Source of the DNA: Chloroflexaceae bacterium
Lineage (GTDB): Bacteria > Chloroflexota > Chloroflexia > Chloroflexales > Chloroflexaceae
DNA length: 38,659 nt
NCBI GenBank assembly: GCA_012031225.1
Contig: JAAUTZ010000030.1
Coordinates: 1 to 38,659, forward strand
Direction of reading: 5' to 3'
The notes under the pieces are model-generated. The model was given only the letters and a program-made list of their open reading frames with translations, was not told the origin of the DNA and ran no database searches. Each line of letters opens with the position of its first letter. The first letter of the stretch is position 1. Made by a program: the position numbers and the translations under genes. Of the stretch, positions 1 through 8,317 are shown in pieces.

Positions 1-2
1 TG

Positions 3-140
3 CGCGATGTGCCGATCCTGCTGCTGCGCGGGCAGACGGCCGATGGGGTGTGGGGGCCAGTGCGGGCCGTGCCCTTGCCGCCGCGCAGTGCAGCCCCCGT
101 GCAGCGCGTGTATGTGCCGCTCGTGGTGCGGGGGGCGTGA
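3..140 (+). CDS. C-terminal fragment of a probable secreted or surface protein
   Basis: An open frame enters from the left edge and stops at TGA 138-140, so only about 45 C-terminal residues are visible. They include RGQTADGVWGP followed by a Pro-rich stretch and end RVYVPLVVRGA. A short terminal (Y/F)xPLVVR-type tail is something I associate with exported proteins of Chloroflexota, but it identifies no domain. The fragment lies directly upstream of the promoter for the AAA ATPase gene and reads the same way. The parent protein cannot be named. The frame is supported by continuity and GC-rich codon use only. Confidence 0.5.
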   Translation, partial: RDVPILLLRGQTADGVWGPVRAVPLPPRSAAPVQRVYVPLVVRGA

Positions 141-149
141 TGCTATACT
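141..149 (+). promoter_or_regulatory. Extended -10 promoter for the AAA/DUF4276 pair
   Basis: TGC followed by TATACT (144-149) forms an extended -10 about 45 bases before the ATPase start. It begins directly after the stop of the preceding gene. No good -35 is visible, as expected for an extended -10 promoter. Confidence 0.5.
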
Positions 150-195
150 GTGATGTATTACGAGACTGATCATAAATCGAGCGCGGAGGTGGGCA

Positions 196-1602
196 ATGCT
201 TACGAGAATCGAAATAGATGGCTTCAAAACATTTCAAAAATTCTCGCTCGACCTCGGCCCGTTTCACGTCATTGTGGGTGTGAATGGCACCGGCAAGAGC
301 AACCTGTTTGATGCGCTGCAACTGTTATCGCGCCTTGTGGATGCAGATCTATTAACTGCATTCCAAGCGATGCGCGGCGAGGCGGGTGAGCTATTTCGGG
401 TGCTGCCTGATGGCACGCGCAGCGACACGATAACATTGGCGGTGGAGTTGTTCATCAATCGGCGCATCCGTGACCAATGGGGCGACGAGGTAGAACTTAA
501 GTATACGCGCCTACGCTATGAAGTAGCCATCCAGCGTCGCCAAGATAGTCGAGGGTTGGAGCGACTCTACGTGACCCACGAAAGCCTAAGACTGTTAGCT
601 CGCAGTGAAGATCCATGGATCAACCAGTATCTCGGCAAAGAACGTACTACGTGGCTACCAAAACTTAGCGGTGGCCGCGGCCCATTCATATCAACTGTCC
701 CAACAAGTGATGCAGACGAGGGGGCAACCAACAATGTCGAAATCGCACTGCATCAAGATGGGCGCGGTGGCAAGCAATCGAGTATTGCTGAGCGGCTTGA
801 GCGCACGGTACTTAGTGGGGTCTCGCGCACCGATTTCCCCCATGCGCTCGCAGTGCGTGAAGCGTTGCGCTCGTTGATGTTCTTGCAACTCAATCCTGAA
901 GTCATCCGCCAGCCCAGCTCAATGCTTGACAAGGATCGGATAGCTTCTGATGGACGGTATATCGCTAGTACGCTGGCCCGCCTGAAGCGCGAGGATGAAG
1001 GCATTCTGACTGATATTTCCCGCGATCTTGCTAATTTCGTGCCGGGCATCATGCAAATTGATGTCCGTGAAGATCGTGCGCGTGATGAGTATCTTGTGTA
1101 TGCCCGCACGGAAGACAATAACGAGTTTTCTTCGCGGGTGCTATCAGACGGAACCCTGCGCCTGCTTGCGCTGACGGTACTCAAGCACGACCCTGCGTAT
1201 CACGGGGTACTCTGTTTTGAGGAGCCGGAAAACGGCGTACACCCCTCACGCCTAAAACGGACTGCCGCGCTGCTGCGTGAACTGACAACCGATTTCAGCG
1301 ATCCTGAGCAGGTGGATCAGCCATTACGCCAGTTGCTCGTGAATACCCACTCGCCAGTGTTTGCCGCCCAACCCGATGTGCGGGATGGGTTGATGTTTGC
1401 CGAGATGGTGCAACATGTGGAACCCCACCAAAACACACCACCTGCGCGTGTCACCCGCATCACGCCGATACCATTACAGGATAGCTTCTCGTCCGAGTTT
1501 GATCGGCATGGCCGGCGACAGTTGCACGAAGTCATCCACTTCCTCGAGTGTGCCGATCCATCAGATGCGATTGGGGTCTTACAGAAAACTGGGCGGGTAT
1601 GA
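196..1602 (+). CDS. AAA family ATPase (AAA_21/OLD-like ABC-type ATPase)
   Basis: A 468-residue ABC/SMC-type ATPase of the AAA_21 group. The N-terminus has the RecF-like start [12 protein letters not shown], then the P-loop GVNGTGKS (about 28-35). The lid region in the middle is unremarkable. The signature-like [11 protein letters not shown] lies near 316-326, Walker [14 protein letters not shown] near 338, and the H-loop NTHSPVF near 382-388. This is the motif set of OLD-family and PARIS AriA-type ATPases. There is no Toprim domain in this protein; one is encoded by the next gene, whose ATG overlaps this stop (ATGA). The start has a GGAGG (184-188) eight bases upstream of the ATG. It is probably a nucleic-acid-responsive sensor or motor controlling the partner. 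A role in phage defence or repair is inferred from the architecture. Confidence 0.88.
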   Translation: MLTRIEIDGFKTFQKFSLDLGPFHVIVGVNGTGKSNLFDALQLLSRLVDADLLTAFQAMRGEAGELFRVLPDGTRSDTITLAVELFINRRIRDQWGDEVELKYTRLRYEVAIQRRQDSRGLERLYVTHESLRLLARSEDPWINQYLGKERTTWLPKLSGGRGPFISTVPTSDADEGATNNVEIALHQDGRGGKQSSIAERLERTVLSGVSRTDFPHALAVREALRSLMFLQLNPEVIRQPSSMLDKDRIASDGRYIASTLARLKREDEGILTDISRDLANFVPGIMQIDVREDRARDEYLVYARTEDNNEFSSRVLSDGTLRLLALTVLKHDPAYHGVLCFEEPENGVHPSRLKRTAALLRELTTDFSDPEQVDQPLRQLLVNTHSPVFAAQPDVRDGLMFAEMVQHVEPHQNTPPARVTRITPIPLQDSFSSEFDRHGRRQLHEVIHFLECADPSDAIGVLQKTGRV

Positions 1603-2240
1603 GCGATGTCGTGCTAGCACTGTATGTTGAAGGCACTACCGATGAACGGTTTTTGCCGATTGTTGTACGGCGTACTGTGGAACAACTAGTTACCCAACGC
1701 GGGCGCACAGCGACAGATATTCTCGATCCGGTTGTGTTCCGTAAATCAGACAAGGGGGGCTTTGCCGATGCCATCGCAGCAACGCGGGGCTATCACGCCC
1801 TGATTGTTCATCTCGATGCCGATGACCGCACCGCTGACAAAGCCCGCTCGATTTACGCCAGTATGAACGCTACCGTCGCGCCTCACGCGAATAATCCAAT
1901 CCTGATCCCGCTGATCCCGATCCGCGAGATGGAAGCGTGGGTACTTGCCGATGCCAATGCGCTCGAACAAATTCTTGGCAGGGGTTCTCTCAGCACATCC
2001 CATCTCAGCCAAATCTCTCCCCCACGCATGGTTGAGAGCGTGCGCGACCCGAAAGCACTCCTCGATGCGATTATTGCCGCCATCTGCTCAGCACGGCGGC
2101 GGCGTAGCATCCAACGTGCTGATGTATACGAACCGCTTGCTCGCACTGTTAAGCTAGATGTTCTTCAGAATGTACCTTCCTACCAGCAGTTTGTTGCTGA
2201 CTTGACAGCCGTTTTCTTGAAACTGCACGTTATTGTGTAG
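1599..2240 (+). CDS. DUF4276 family protein, Toprim-like
   Basis: A 213-residue protein. I place the start at ATG 1599, which overlaps the ATPase stop as ATGA, instead of at a longer upstream frame. Visible family features are [12 protein letters not shown] with Glu11, LIVHLDADD with Asp73 and Asp75, and [11 protein letters not shown] (about 108-118). The E...DxD layout after beta-strands resembles the metal site of Toprim nucleases, and the EMEAW motif is typical of DUF4276. Translational coupling to an OLD-like ATPase suggests a two-subunit version of the ATPase-Toprim proteins, comparable to the separate subunits of PARIS. Nuclease activity is inferred. The stop lies two bases from the converging gpmI stop. 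Confidence 0.85.
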   Translation: MSDVVLALYVEGTTDERFLPIVVRRTVEQLVTQRGRTATDILDPVVFRKSDKGGFADAIAATRGYHALIVHLDADDRTADKARSIYASMNATVAPHANNPILIPLIPIREMEAWVLADANALEQILGRGSLSTSHLSQISPPRMVESVRDPKALLDAIIAAICSARRRRSIQRADVYEPLARTVKLDVLQNVPSYQQFVADLTAVFLKLHVIV

Positions 2241-2242
2241 CC

Positions 2243-3874
2243 CTACCCCACCCGCACGATCAGGCTTGCACCCGTCATCTCTGGCGCAGGCGGCAAGCCC
2301 AGCAGATCCAGCAGCGTCGGCACCACATCCGCCAGCCGCCCACCGCCCCGCAGCGTCACCGCGCCTTTGTGCAAGCCTAAGCCATCCGCTGCCACCAGTA
2401 TGCACGGCACGGGATTGGTCGTGTGCGCCGTGTGCATTCCCCCCGATTCTGGGTCTACCATCATCTCAGCATTGCCATGATCAGCGATAAGCAAAGCCGC
2501 CCCGCCGCGGGCCACAATCGCTGGCACGACCTGCCCCAATGCCGCATCCACCGTGCTACAGGCCGCGATGATCGCTTCGGGCACACCCGTATGCCCAACC
2601 ATATCTGGGTTGGCATAGTTGGCAATCAGCAAGTCGTAGGTATCGCTAGCGATGGCTTTGAGTAGCTCCTCAGTCACCCCCGCCGCGCTCATCTCTGGTT
2701 GCAGATCGTAGGTAGCCACTTTGGGCGACGGCACCAGCACCCGATCTTCGCCAGCAAACGGCTGCTCGCGCCGCCCATTGAAGAAGAAGGTAACGTGGGG
2801 GTACTTCTCGGTCTCGGCAATGTGAAACTGGCGCAACCCAGCACTGCTGACAATCTGGGCAATCGGATGCTCGACATTGTGCGGCGGGTAGGCAATCTGC
2901 ACTGGCAAGCCTTCCTCGTAGCGCGTCATCGTCACATAATACAGGTCATCCAGCATCGCCCCGCGCTGCCAGATCTGCGCTGGCATGGCTTGCCCTTCGG
3001 CTGCCTGCTGCTGGTAGTGGGCTTGCACCCGCGCATCCAGATCAGGTAACACGAAGGCTTGCGTCAGCTGCCGCCCGCGATCTGGGCGGAAGTTGGTAAA
3101 GATGATCGCATCGCCGGCCTGCACCGTCGCCACTGGCTGGCTCGCGTGTTGGATGATCGCCGGCAGCATAAACTCATCGCTGACATCAGCGGCATAGGAT
3201 GCTTCAATCGCTTCTCGCGCACTAGCAAACGGTGTGCCTACGCCATCTACCAGCGCGGCATACGCCCGTCCGGTGCGCTCCCATCGCTTATCCCGATCCA
3301 TTGCATAGTAGCGCCCGATCACGGTGGCAATCGTGCCCACGCCAATCTCGCGGATCGCCTGTTCCAATGCGGGCAGAAAATCTATCGCACTGCGCGGCAA
3401 CACATCGCGCCCATCCAGAAACAGGTGGATGTACACCTGCTCAAGGTGGTGCTGTTGGGCCAGCCGCAGCAGGGCGTGCAGGTGATCTTGGTGGGCATGC
3501 ACCCCGCCGGACCCAAACAAGCCCATCAGGTGCAGCTTGCTGCTGCGCTGCTGGGCATGCTGAATCGCCCCCACCAGTGCCGGATTGGTGAAGAAATCGC
3601 CGTCACTGATGGATTTGTTGATGCGGGTGTAATCTTGATAGACGACCAAGCCCGCCCCCAGATTCAGATGCCCAACTTCCGAGTTGCCGATCTGCCCTTC
3701 TGGTAGCCCGACATCCATGCCCGATGCACCGAGCGTCGTAAAAGGGCAGGTTGCACTCCAGTGATCTACATTGGGCGTATCCGCCAGACTCACGCCATTG
3801 GTCGGGCTTGGCTCCGCTAGCCCCCAACCATCCATAATAATCAGGGCAATCGGGCGCGGACGGGTCTCACTCAT
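2243..3874 (-). CDS. gpmI: 2,3-bisphosphoglycerate-independent phosphoglycerate mutase
   Basis: This enzyme interconverts 3- and 2-phosphoglycerate in glycolysis and gluconeogenesis using two Mn ions. At 543 residues it is slightly longer than the common 510-515. Alkaline-phosphatase superfamily motifs are complete: IMDGWG with metal ligand Asp15, IGNSEVGHLNLG with nucleophile Ser65, the phosphate-binding region with FLDGRD and NFRPDRGR, and the late ADHGNAEMM metal motif with a following HT. The start at 3874 is preceded by a strong GGAGGAGAG site. The gene stands alone; its end nearly touches that of the convergent DUF4276 gene, with no room for a separate terminator. Confidence 0.97.
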   Translation of the reverse strand: MSETRPRPIALIIMDGWGLAEPSPTNGVSLADTPNVDHWSATCPFTTLGASGMDVGLPEGQIGNSEVGHLNLGAGLVVYQDYTRINKSISDGDFFTNPALVGAIQHAQQRSSKLHLMGLFGSGGVHAHQDHLHALLRLAQQHHLEQVYIHLFLDGRDVLPRSAIDFLPALEQAIREIGVGTIATVIGRYYAMDRDKRWERTGRAYAALVDGVGTPFASAREAIEASYAADVSDEFMLPAIIQHASQPVATVQAGDAIIFTNFRPDRGRQLTQAFVLPDLDARVQAHYQQQAAEGQAMPAQIWQRGAMLDDLYYVTMTRYEEGLPVQIAYPPHNVEHPIAQIVSSAGLRQFHIAETEKYPHVTFFFNGRREQPFAGEDRVLVPSPKVATYDLQPEMSAAGVTEELLKAIASDTYDLLIANYANPDMVGHTGVPEAIIAACSTVDAALGQVVPAIVARGGAALLIADHGNAEMMVDPESGGMHTAHTTNPVPCILVAADGLGLHKGAVTLRGGGRLADVVPTLLDLLGLPPAPEMTGASLIVRVG

Positions 3875-4027
3875 CGCGGCTCTCCTCCTCGCATATAGGC
3901 ACTAGGGATCGCATGGGTGGCAGGGATCGGTTCCTGCCAATTGTTTGTGGCTATTGTAGCACACCTCAGGGGTGGGGCTACGTGTGGCGCATGTCGTGGG
4001 CCGCCGTGTACGTTCAGACATTGCGGA

Positions 4028-4333
4028 TCAGTGGAGGTCTTGATCACGATAGGAGATTCCCCGCAGCTGCCGCAGGTGCACCACCAGCTGCTGCGCTAGC
4101 GCATACTCCCCAGCCCACTGGACATACTCATCATCCCCGCCAACAAGGTCTTCAGCGTCCATCGTTGCCGCAAACTCAGCCGATGTCACCGCGTAGCGTT
4201 GCTCGAATGGGCGCAAGCGTTGCAGTACTAACGCATACGCCAACTCCAAGTAGGCAATCTCGCGCTCAATCGCAGTTGCCACAAGGGCCTGCACTTGGCG
4301 GGCATCATCGCGTGTTTCAAGGTAAATGGTCAT
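4028..4333 (-). CDS. Small conserved hypothetical protein (antitoxin-like)
   Basis: A 101-residue acidic, helical protein beginning MTIYLETRDDARQVQ. Its middle has FEQRYAVTSAEF followed by an acidic stretch and WAGEYALAQQ. The pattern (long N-terminal helix, FE-x2-Y, an acidic linker, then WxGEY) recalls small cyanobacterial and Chloroflexota proteins often encoded beside a toxin-like partner. No partner is present on either side here. The ATG at 4331-4333 has a GGGAGG upstream. Function unknown; the antitoxin comparison is only a resemblance. Confidence 0.65.
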   Translation of the reverse strand: MTIYLETRDDARQVQALVATAIEREIAYLELAYALVLQRLRPFEQRYAVTSAEFAATMDAEDLVGGDDEYVQWAGEYALAQQLVVHLRQLRGISYRDQDLH

Positions 4334-4416
4334 ACGTCACGCCTCCCTCGTACCGTCCGTCGGCTGTCAGGTTCGGCTGATCGCGGTATCCGCATTATAC
4401 CCGCCCCCAGCCGAGA

Positions 4417-4446
4417 TTGCACAAGATGCGCGGTATGGGGTATAAT
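4417..4446 (+). promoter_or_regulatory. Sigma70-type promoter of the glycosyltransferase operon
   Basis: TTGCAC (4417-4422), an 18-base spacer and a perfect TATAAT (4441-4446) lie 36 bases before the glycosyltransferase start. Confidence 0.65.
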
Positions 4447-4481
4447 CTGCGAGCAGAACCAACAGCAGGTAAGGAACCGTC

Positions 4482-5369
4482 ATGAAGCCAAGCCCCAGTA
4501 TCAGCGCATTTTTCCCCGCCTACAACGATGCGGGCACGATTGCCAGTATGGTTGTCACCGTCTATAAAACCCTCGAAGATCTGACCGATAATTTCGAGGT
4601 GATCGTCGTCGAGAATGGTAGCACCGACCACACCGTCGAGGTACTCGAAGAGCTTGCGCCGCACTACCCGCGCCTGCGCCTGCTCACCCACCGCCAGCCG
4701 CTCGGCTATGGTGGCGCGTTGCGCGTCGGCTTTGCCAGTGCCACCCGCGACCTGATCTTCTACACCGATGGCGATGCCCAGTATGACCCACGTGAGCTAA
4801 AGCTGCTGCTGCCCGCCATGCGCGATGATGTGGATATTGTGAATGGCTGGAAGATCGACCGCAGCGATCCCCTGCACCGCATCATCATCGGGCGCGTCTA
4901 CAACCGCTTCGTGAAGACCCTGTTCCGCCTGAACCTAAAAGACGTAGATTGTGACTTCCGCCTGATCCGCCGCACCGTCTTTGATGTGATTGACCTCGAA
5001 TCGGATAGCGGCACGATCTGCCTCGAATTTGTCAAAAAGACGGAAGATGCGGGCTTTCGCTACGCCGAAGTGCCGGTGCATCACTACCACCGCGCCTACG
5101 GCAAAAGCCAATTCTTCAACTTCCCGCGCCTGTGGCGCACCGGCATCCAGCTACTCCAGCTGTGGTGGAAGCTGAATGTACGCCGCCTGCACATGCGCCA
5201 GATTACCCGCCGCCGCGCCGCGCTTGCAGCCCACCCACCCCACAGCACGCCTCCGCCTGCCCCGCCCAACCCATCGAGGAACAGGTCTCGTGAGCGGGCC
5301 CGCCAGCCTGCACCATCACTTTCACGGGGCGCGGGTCCTCGTTACGGGCGGCATCGGCTTTATCGGTAG
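4482..5369 (+). CDS. GT2 family glycosyltransferase (DPM1/DolP-mannose synthase-like)
   Basis: A GT-A fold glycosyltransferase without membrane segments. Residues 5-50 hold the family start ISAFFPAYND and VVENGSTDHT. The nucleotide-sugar and metal site is YTDGDAQYDP (about 94-103), followed by a CDFRLIRR acceptor-region motif and CLEFVKK. It probably transfers a sugar from a nucleotide or to a polyprenyl phosphate carrier. The next gene, an SDR epimerase, begins inside this frame. After about residue 240 the reading becomes Pro/Arg/Ser rich and overlaps the epimerase by 80 bases. An alternative frame ends at TGA 5291-5293, exactly overlapping the epimerase GTG, so the annotated tail may result from a one-base deletion. 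The body of the call is secure; the C-terminus is not. Confidence 0.88.
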   Translation: MKPSPSISAFFPAYNDAGTIASMVVTVYKTLEDLTDNFEVIVVENGSTDHTVEVLEELAPHYPRLRLLTHRQPLGYGGALRVGFASATRDLIFYTDGDAQYDPRELKLLLPAMRDDVDIVNGWKIDRSDPLHRIIIGRVYNRFVKTLFRLNLKDVDCDFRLIRRTVFDVIDLESDSGTICLEFVKKTEDAGFRYAEVPVHHYHRAYGKSQFFNFPRLWRTGIQLLQLWWKLNVRRLHMRQITRRRAALAAHPPHSTPPPAPPNPSRNRSRERARQPAPSLSRGAGPRYGRHRLYR

Positions 5370-6294
5370 CAACCTTGCCCACCGCCTCTACGCCTGTGGC
5401 GCAGAACTGACCCTTGTGGATTCGCTGGTGCCAAACTACGGCGGCAACCTCCGCAACATTCACGGCATCGCCGAACAGGTGCGCGTGAATATCGCCGATG
5501 TGCGCGATCAGTATTCGATGAACTATCTCGTGCAGGGGCACGATTACCTGTTCAACCTCGCTGGACAGACCAGCCACCTCGACTCGATGCACGATCCCTA
5601 CACCGATCTCGAGATCAACTGCCGTGCCCAGCTTTCGATCCTCGAAGCCTGCCGCAATCACAATAACAGCATCAAAGTGGTGTATGCCAGCACGCGCCAG
5701 ATTTACGGCAAGCCCGACTACCTGCCCGTAGATGAACGCCATCTGCTGCACCCCACCGATGTCAACGGGATCAACAAGATGGCTGGCGAGTGGTATCACA
5801 TCGTCTACAACAATGTCTACGGGGTCCGAGCGACGGCGTTACGCTTGACCAACACGTATGGCCCGCGTATGCGCGTGAAGGATGCTCGCCAAACCTTTCT
5901 CGGCATCTGGCTCAAGCGTGTGCTGGATGACGAGCCGATCCTTGTCTTTGGCGATGGCTTGCAGATGCGTGACTTCACCTACATTGACGATTGTGTGGAT
6001 GCGCTCCTGCTCGCGGCAGTTAGCCCTGAAGCCGACGGGCAGGTGTTTAATCTGGGCAGCCACGAGACGATCAATCTCCGCAACCTTGCCGAACTGCTGA
6101 TCGCCATTCACGGGAGCGGGAGCTACGAGATTGTGCCCTTCCCGCCCGAACGCAAAGTGATCGACATTGGCGACTACTACGGCGACTACCGCCTGATCCA
6201 AGGGCGGCTGGGCTGGCAGCCTACCATCAGCCTACGCACCGGCTTGCAGCGCACCCTAGATTTCTACCACGAGCATCGCACCTTCTACTGGTAA
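5290..6294 (+). CDS. NAD-dependent epimerase/dehydratase (extended SDR)
   Basis: A 334-residue nucleotide-sugar epimerase or dehydratase. I start it at GTG 5290, with GAGGA nine bases upstream; the longer upstream frame is out-of-phase glycosyltransferase. The Rossmann motif is VTGGIGFIG (Gly20, Gly23, Gly26). YASTRQIYGKP contains Ser134/Thr135. The position of the catalytic Tyr (25 after Ser134, four before Lys163) is Asn159, giving NxxxK in DVNGINK. LRLTNTYGPR and DFTYIDDCVDA follow the GalE/RmlB pattern. Coupled to the upstream glycosyltransferase, it probably prepares or modifies a sugar for surface glycan or glycolipid synthesis. The substrate cannot be read. Confidence 0.9.
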   Translation: MSGPASLHHHFHGARVLVTGGIGFIGSNLAHRLYACGAELTLVDSLVPNYGGNLRNIHGIAEQVRVNIADVRDQYSMNYLVQGHDYLFNLAGQTSHLDSMHDPYTDLEINCRAQLSILEACRNHNNSIKVVYASTRQIYGKPDYLPVDERHLLHPTDVNGINKMAGEWYHIVYNNVYGVRATALRLTNTYGPRMRVKDARQTFLGIWLKRVLDDEPILVFGDGLQMRDFTYIDDCVDALLLAAVSPEADGQVFNLGSHETINLRNLAELLIAIHGSGSYEIVPFPPERKVIDIGDYYGDYRLIQGRLGWQPTISLRTGLQRTLDFYHEHRTFYW

Positions 6295-6394
6295 ATCCTC
6301 TGCAACATCAGCCCCGCACCCGGCGTATCATAGGCGGAACCGCTACCACTTGTTGGTAGCCAATGCACGATGCTAGAGAATATGAGGAAACCAA

Positions 6395-6946
6395 ATGAAC
6401 CAACCAACACCACGCCTCCAACGCAGCCGCACCGATAAAATGCTCGGTGGCGTATCGGGCGGTCTCGGCGTGTATTTCAATGTTGATCCGGTGATTGTCC
6501 GCCTGATCTTCGTCACGCTCACCCTGACAACCGGCTTGGGCTTGCCGCTTTACATCATTATGTGGATCATCATGCCGCTTGAGCCAGCCCACACCGGCGC
6601 ACCCGCCGCCTTGCCTGCGCCCGATCCGGCCCGCAAACCAGTCGCGCAGGCTGAGCCGTTTTATGCCTATACCAGCGCAACCCGCCGCGTCCATGTCAAC
6701 CCGCTGACAGGCAACCCAGAGGATGCAGAGGAGATTCCGGTGCAGAATGTCAACCCAGATCCTGCGGGCAGTACGTCGCCATCCGCGAGCAACGATGATG
6801 CTACCCTGCGCCGTAACCGCATCTTGGGGCTGATCCTGATTGGGGTGGGCGCATTCTTTGCCCTGAAGACGTTGCTGCCCGCGCTGATGCCGTTTGTGCT
6901 GCCCGCGCTGCTGATTGCTGCTGGCATCTGGGTACTCCGCAAGTGA
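6395..6946 (+). CDS. PspC domain membrane protein with LiaF-like C-terminal helices
   Basis: A 183-residue membrane protein. Residues about 8-65 form a PspC domain: RSRTDKMLGGVSGGLG, then YFNVDPVIVRLIFV and a hydrophobic segment ending IIMWIIMPLEP. A soluble Pro/Ala-rich linker leads to a C-terminal pair of hydrophobic segments (ILGLILIGVGAFFALK and VLPALLIAAGIWVL), resembling the DUF5668/LiaI-LiaF transmembrane region. PspC proteins act in envelope stress sensing, and no pspA is nearby. The ATG has GAGGAAA upstream, and the stop overlaps the next GTG. Confidence 0.85.
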   Translation: MNQPTPRLQRSRTDKMLGGVSGGLGVYFNVDPVIVRLIFVTLTLTTGLGLPLYIIMWIIMPLEPAHTGAPAALPAPDPARKPVAQAEPFYAYTSATRRVHVNPLTGNPEDAEEIPVQNVNPDPAGSTSPSASNDDATLRRNRILGLILIGVGAFFALKTLLPALMPFVLPALLIAAGIWVLRK

Positions 6947-7632
6947 GGAGCCAGCCCCTCGCCACCCAGCTTGCCGCGCTTGTGCAGCCCGTGCAGGCTC
7001 TGATCCTTGATATGGATGGGGTGCTGGTAGATAGCGAACAGGCGCACATGGATGCGCTGAACATGATCCTCACCCGCCCAACCAGCCCCGCCGAATTTGC
7101 GGCACTGGTTGGGCTTGGCGCGGCGGATACGTGGGCGTGGCTCCACGCCCACCACTTCACAGCGGCTCCGCTTGACCAGTTCTTGGCGGAGTACGATACC
7201 GCTATCGTGCGCCGCCTTGCACAGAGCGTACCTCTTGTGGAGGGGATTGAACAGGTGATCCACGCGGCAACCGCCGCCAGATTGCCGCTTGCCCTTGCTA
7301 CTTCCTCGCGGCGGGTGTGGATGGAAGCGACACTACGTGGCAGTCAGCTCACCCACATTCCCTTCCAAGCGATTGTATGCGGCGATGAGGTTGCCCACCC
7401 CAAGCCGGCTCCCGACGTGTTTCTCCGCGCCGCCGCGCTGCTCAGGGTCGCGCCTGCCGCGTGCCTCGTGATTGAGGATACGCCAACCGGCGTGCAAGCC
7501 GCCCGTAGCGCAGGCATGCCTGTGATTGCCCGCCGCAGCGCGTGGATTGACCCGCACCGCCTGCACGCTGCTACCTTGCTGGTGGATGACCTGCACCCCA
7601 TCGCCACCGCCCTCAGCACACGCGGGGCGTAG
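6943..7632 (+). CDS. HAD family hydrolase (beta-phosphoglucomutase-like)
   Basis: A 229-residue haloacid dehalogenase superfamily phosphatase starting at GTG 6943, overlapping the PspC stop as GTGA. Motif I is LILDMDGVLVDSE with the two catalytic Asp residues. Motif II is ATSSRR, motif III the Lys in HPKPAPDVF, and motif IV VIEDTPTGVQAA. The helical cap sits between motifs I and II, as in subfamily IA beta-PGM/phosphatase enzymes. The substrate is probably a small sugar phosphate or similar. Pairing with PspC is by translational coupling only and gives no functional clue. Confidence 0.92.
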   Translation: MRSQPLATQLAALVQPVQALILDMDGVLVDSEQAHMDALNMILTRPTSPAEFAALVGLGAADTWAWLHAHHFTAAPLDQFLAEYDTAIVRRLAQSVPLVEGIEQVIHAATAARLPLALATSSRRVWMEATLRGSQLTHIPFQAIVCGDEVAHPKPAPDVFLRAAALLRVAPAACLVIEDTPTGVQAARSAGMPVIARRSAWIDPHRLHAATLLVDDLHPIATALSTRGA

Positions 7633-7654
7633 CGAGCAGGGGTCACGGGGTCAG

Positions 7655-7760
7655 GGATACCCGCCGCCCGCCGCCTGCCGCCTGTCACCCGCCGCCTGCC
7701 ACCCGCCACCCGTCGCCTACTCACCCGCCGACTAGCACCCACCGCCTACTCACCCGACTA
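7655..7760. repeat. Low-complexity degenerate tandem repeat
   Basis: About 100 bases of irregular units such as CCCGCCGCCTGCC, CACCCGCC and CCTACTCACCCG follow the HAD gene stop. The units are seven to twelve bases long and vary. A similar CACCTGCC / ACCTATCACC mixture recurs in the convergent gap near 29300-29385. No gene is present. Confidence 0.6.
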
Positions 7761-7778
7761 GCACAAAATTCCGATCTA

Positions 7779-7787
7779 TGGTATACT
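7779..7787 (+). promoter_or_regulatory. Extended -10 promoter
   Basis: TGG plus TATACT (7782-7787) lies about 70 bases before the small hypothetical gene at 7858 and follows directly on the repeat tract. Confidence 0.5.
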
Positions 7788-7857
7788 AGAAAACACTTGT
7801 ACTGATAGACATCATCGGCATCAAAACGATACCTATACCATAACGAAGGAGAACGCC

Positions 7858-8163
7858 ATGCCCACCGAAACGGAAACTGTGACCCGTCGCCCGCGCACCC
7901 AGCGCAGCCGTGTGCTGCTTGTCGAAGCTCCCGACGCATCGGCTGTGCGGGCCACTATTCGGGCGATGTGGCTGAAAGAACGGCGCACTGGCAGCTATGC
8001 CCCGACCGATGAACTGGTGCTTGATCTGGATCAGCTTGATCTCGGCGACCTGCTGTCCCTGAAAAATACGATCCGCGCCCGCCTGACAGCGTGCATGCTG
8101 CCGGTGCAATCCGGCTCCGAAGCTGGGCGGAGTCGGCAACTTGTGGTGTTTGCCCGCCCCTGA
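7858..8163 (+). CDS. Hypothetical protein
   Basis: A 101-residue protein with a basic, Thr/Arg-rich N-terminus (about 20 residues), then VLLVEAPDASAVRATIRAMWLKERRTG and an acidic DELVLDLDQLDLGDLLSLK segment. I recognise no family. A clear ribosome site, AAGGAGAACGCC, precedes the ATG, and an extended -10 promoter lies upstream. It is monocistronic: a separate promoter precedes the next gene. The basic tail followed by an alternating beta-alpha pattern suggests a small soluble protein. No function is proposed. Confidence 0.7.
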   Translation: MPTETETVTRRPRTQRSRVLLVEAPDASAVRATIRAMWLKERRTGSYAPTDELVLDLDQLDLGDLLSLKNTIRARLTACMLPVQSGSEAGRSRQLVVFARP

Positions 8164-8209
8164 GCCAAGCAGTGCGCTACTAACGATGGTGCGGGTGCAG
8201 GGGCGGTGA

Positions 8210-8239
8210 TTGCCGAAAGGCAGATGAGCGTGCTATAAT
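8210..8239 (+). promoter_or_regulatory. Sigma70-type promoter of the pseudokinase gene
   Basis: TTGCCG (8210-8215), an 18-base spacer and TGC-TATAAT (8234-8239) lie 79 bases before the start codon. Confidence 0.6.
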
Positions 8240-8317
8240 ACGGGGTATTGTTTTCGCATATCCCGATCAGTGCTGGGTGGGGCTTGTTGAGGTGAACCCC
8301 ACGCTGCATCGAGCTGC

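Noticed and set aside
3059-3706. A 215-codon open frame on the plus strand
   Set aside because: It lies wholly antisense to gpmI, which has complete catalytic motifs. Its translation is His/Arg/Gln-rich with no family features.
5203-5799. A 198-codon open frame on the minus strand
   Set aside because: It is antisense to the epimerase, which is well supported. It has no recognisable domain.
7655-7760. CRISPR-like array
   Set aside because: Units are short, degenerate and contiguous, with no spacers. No cas genes are present in the window.
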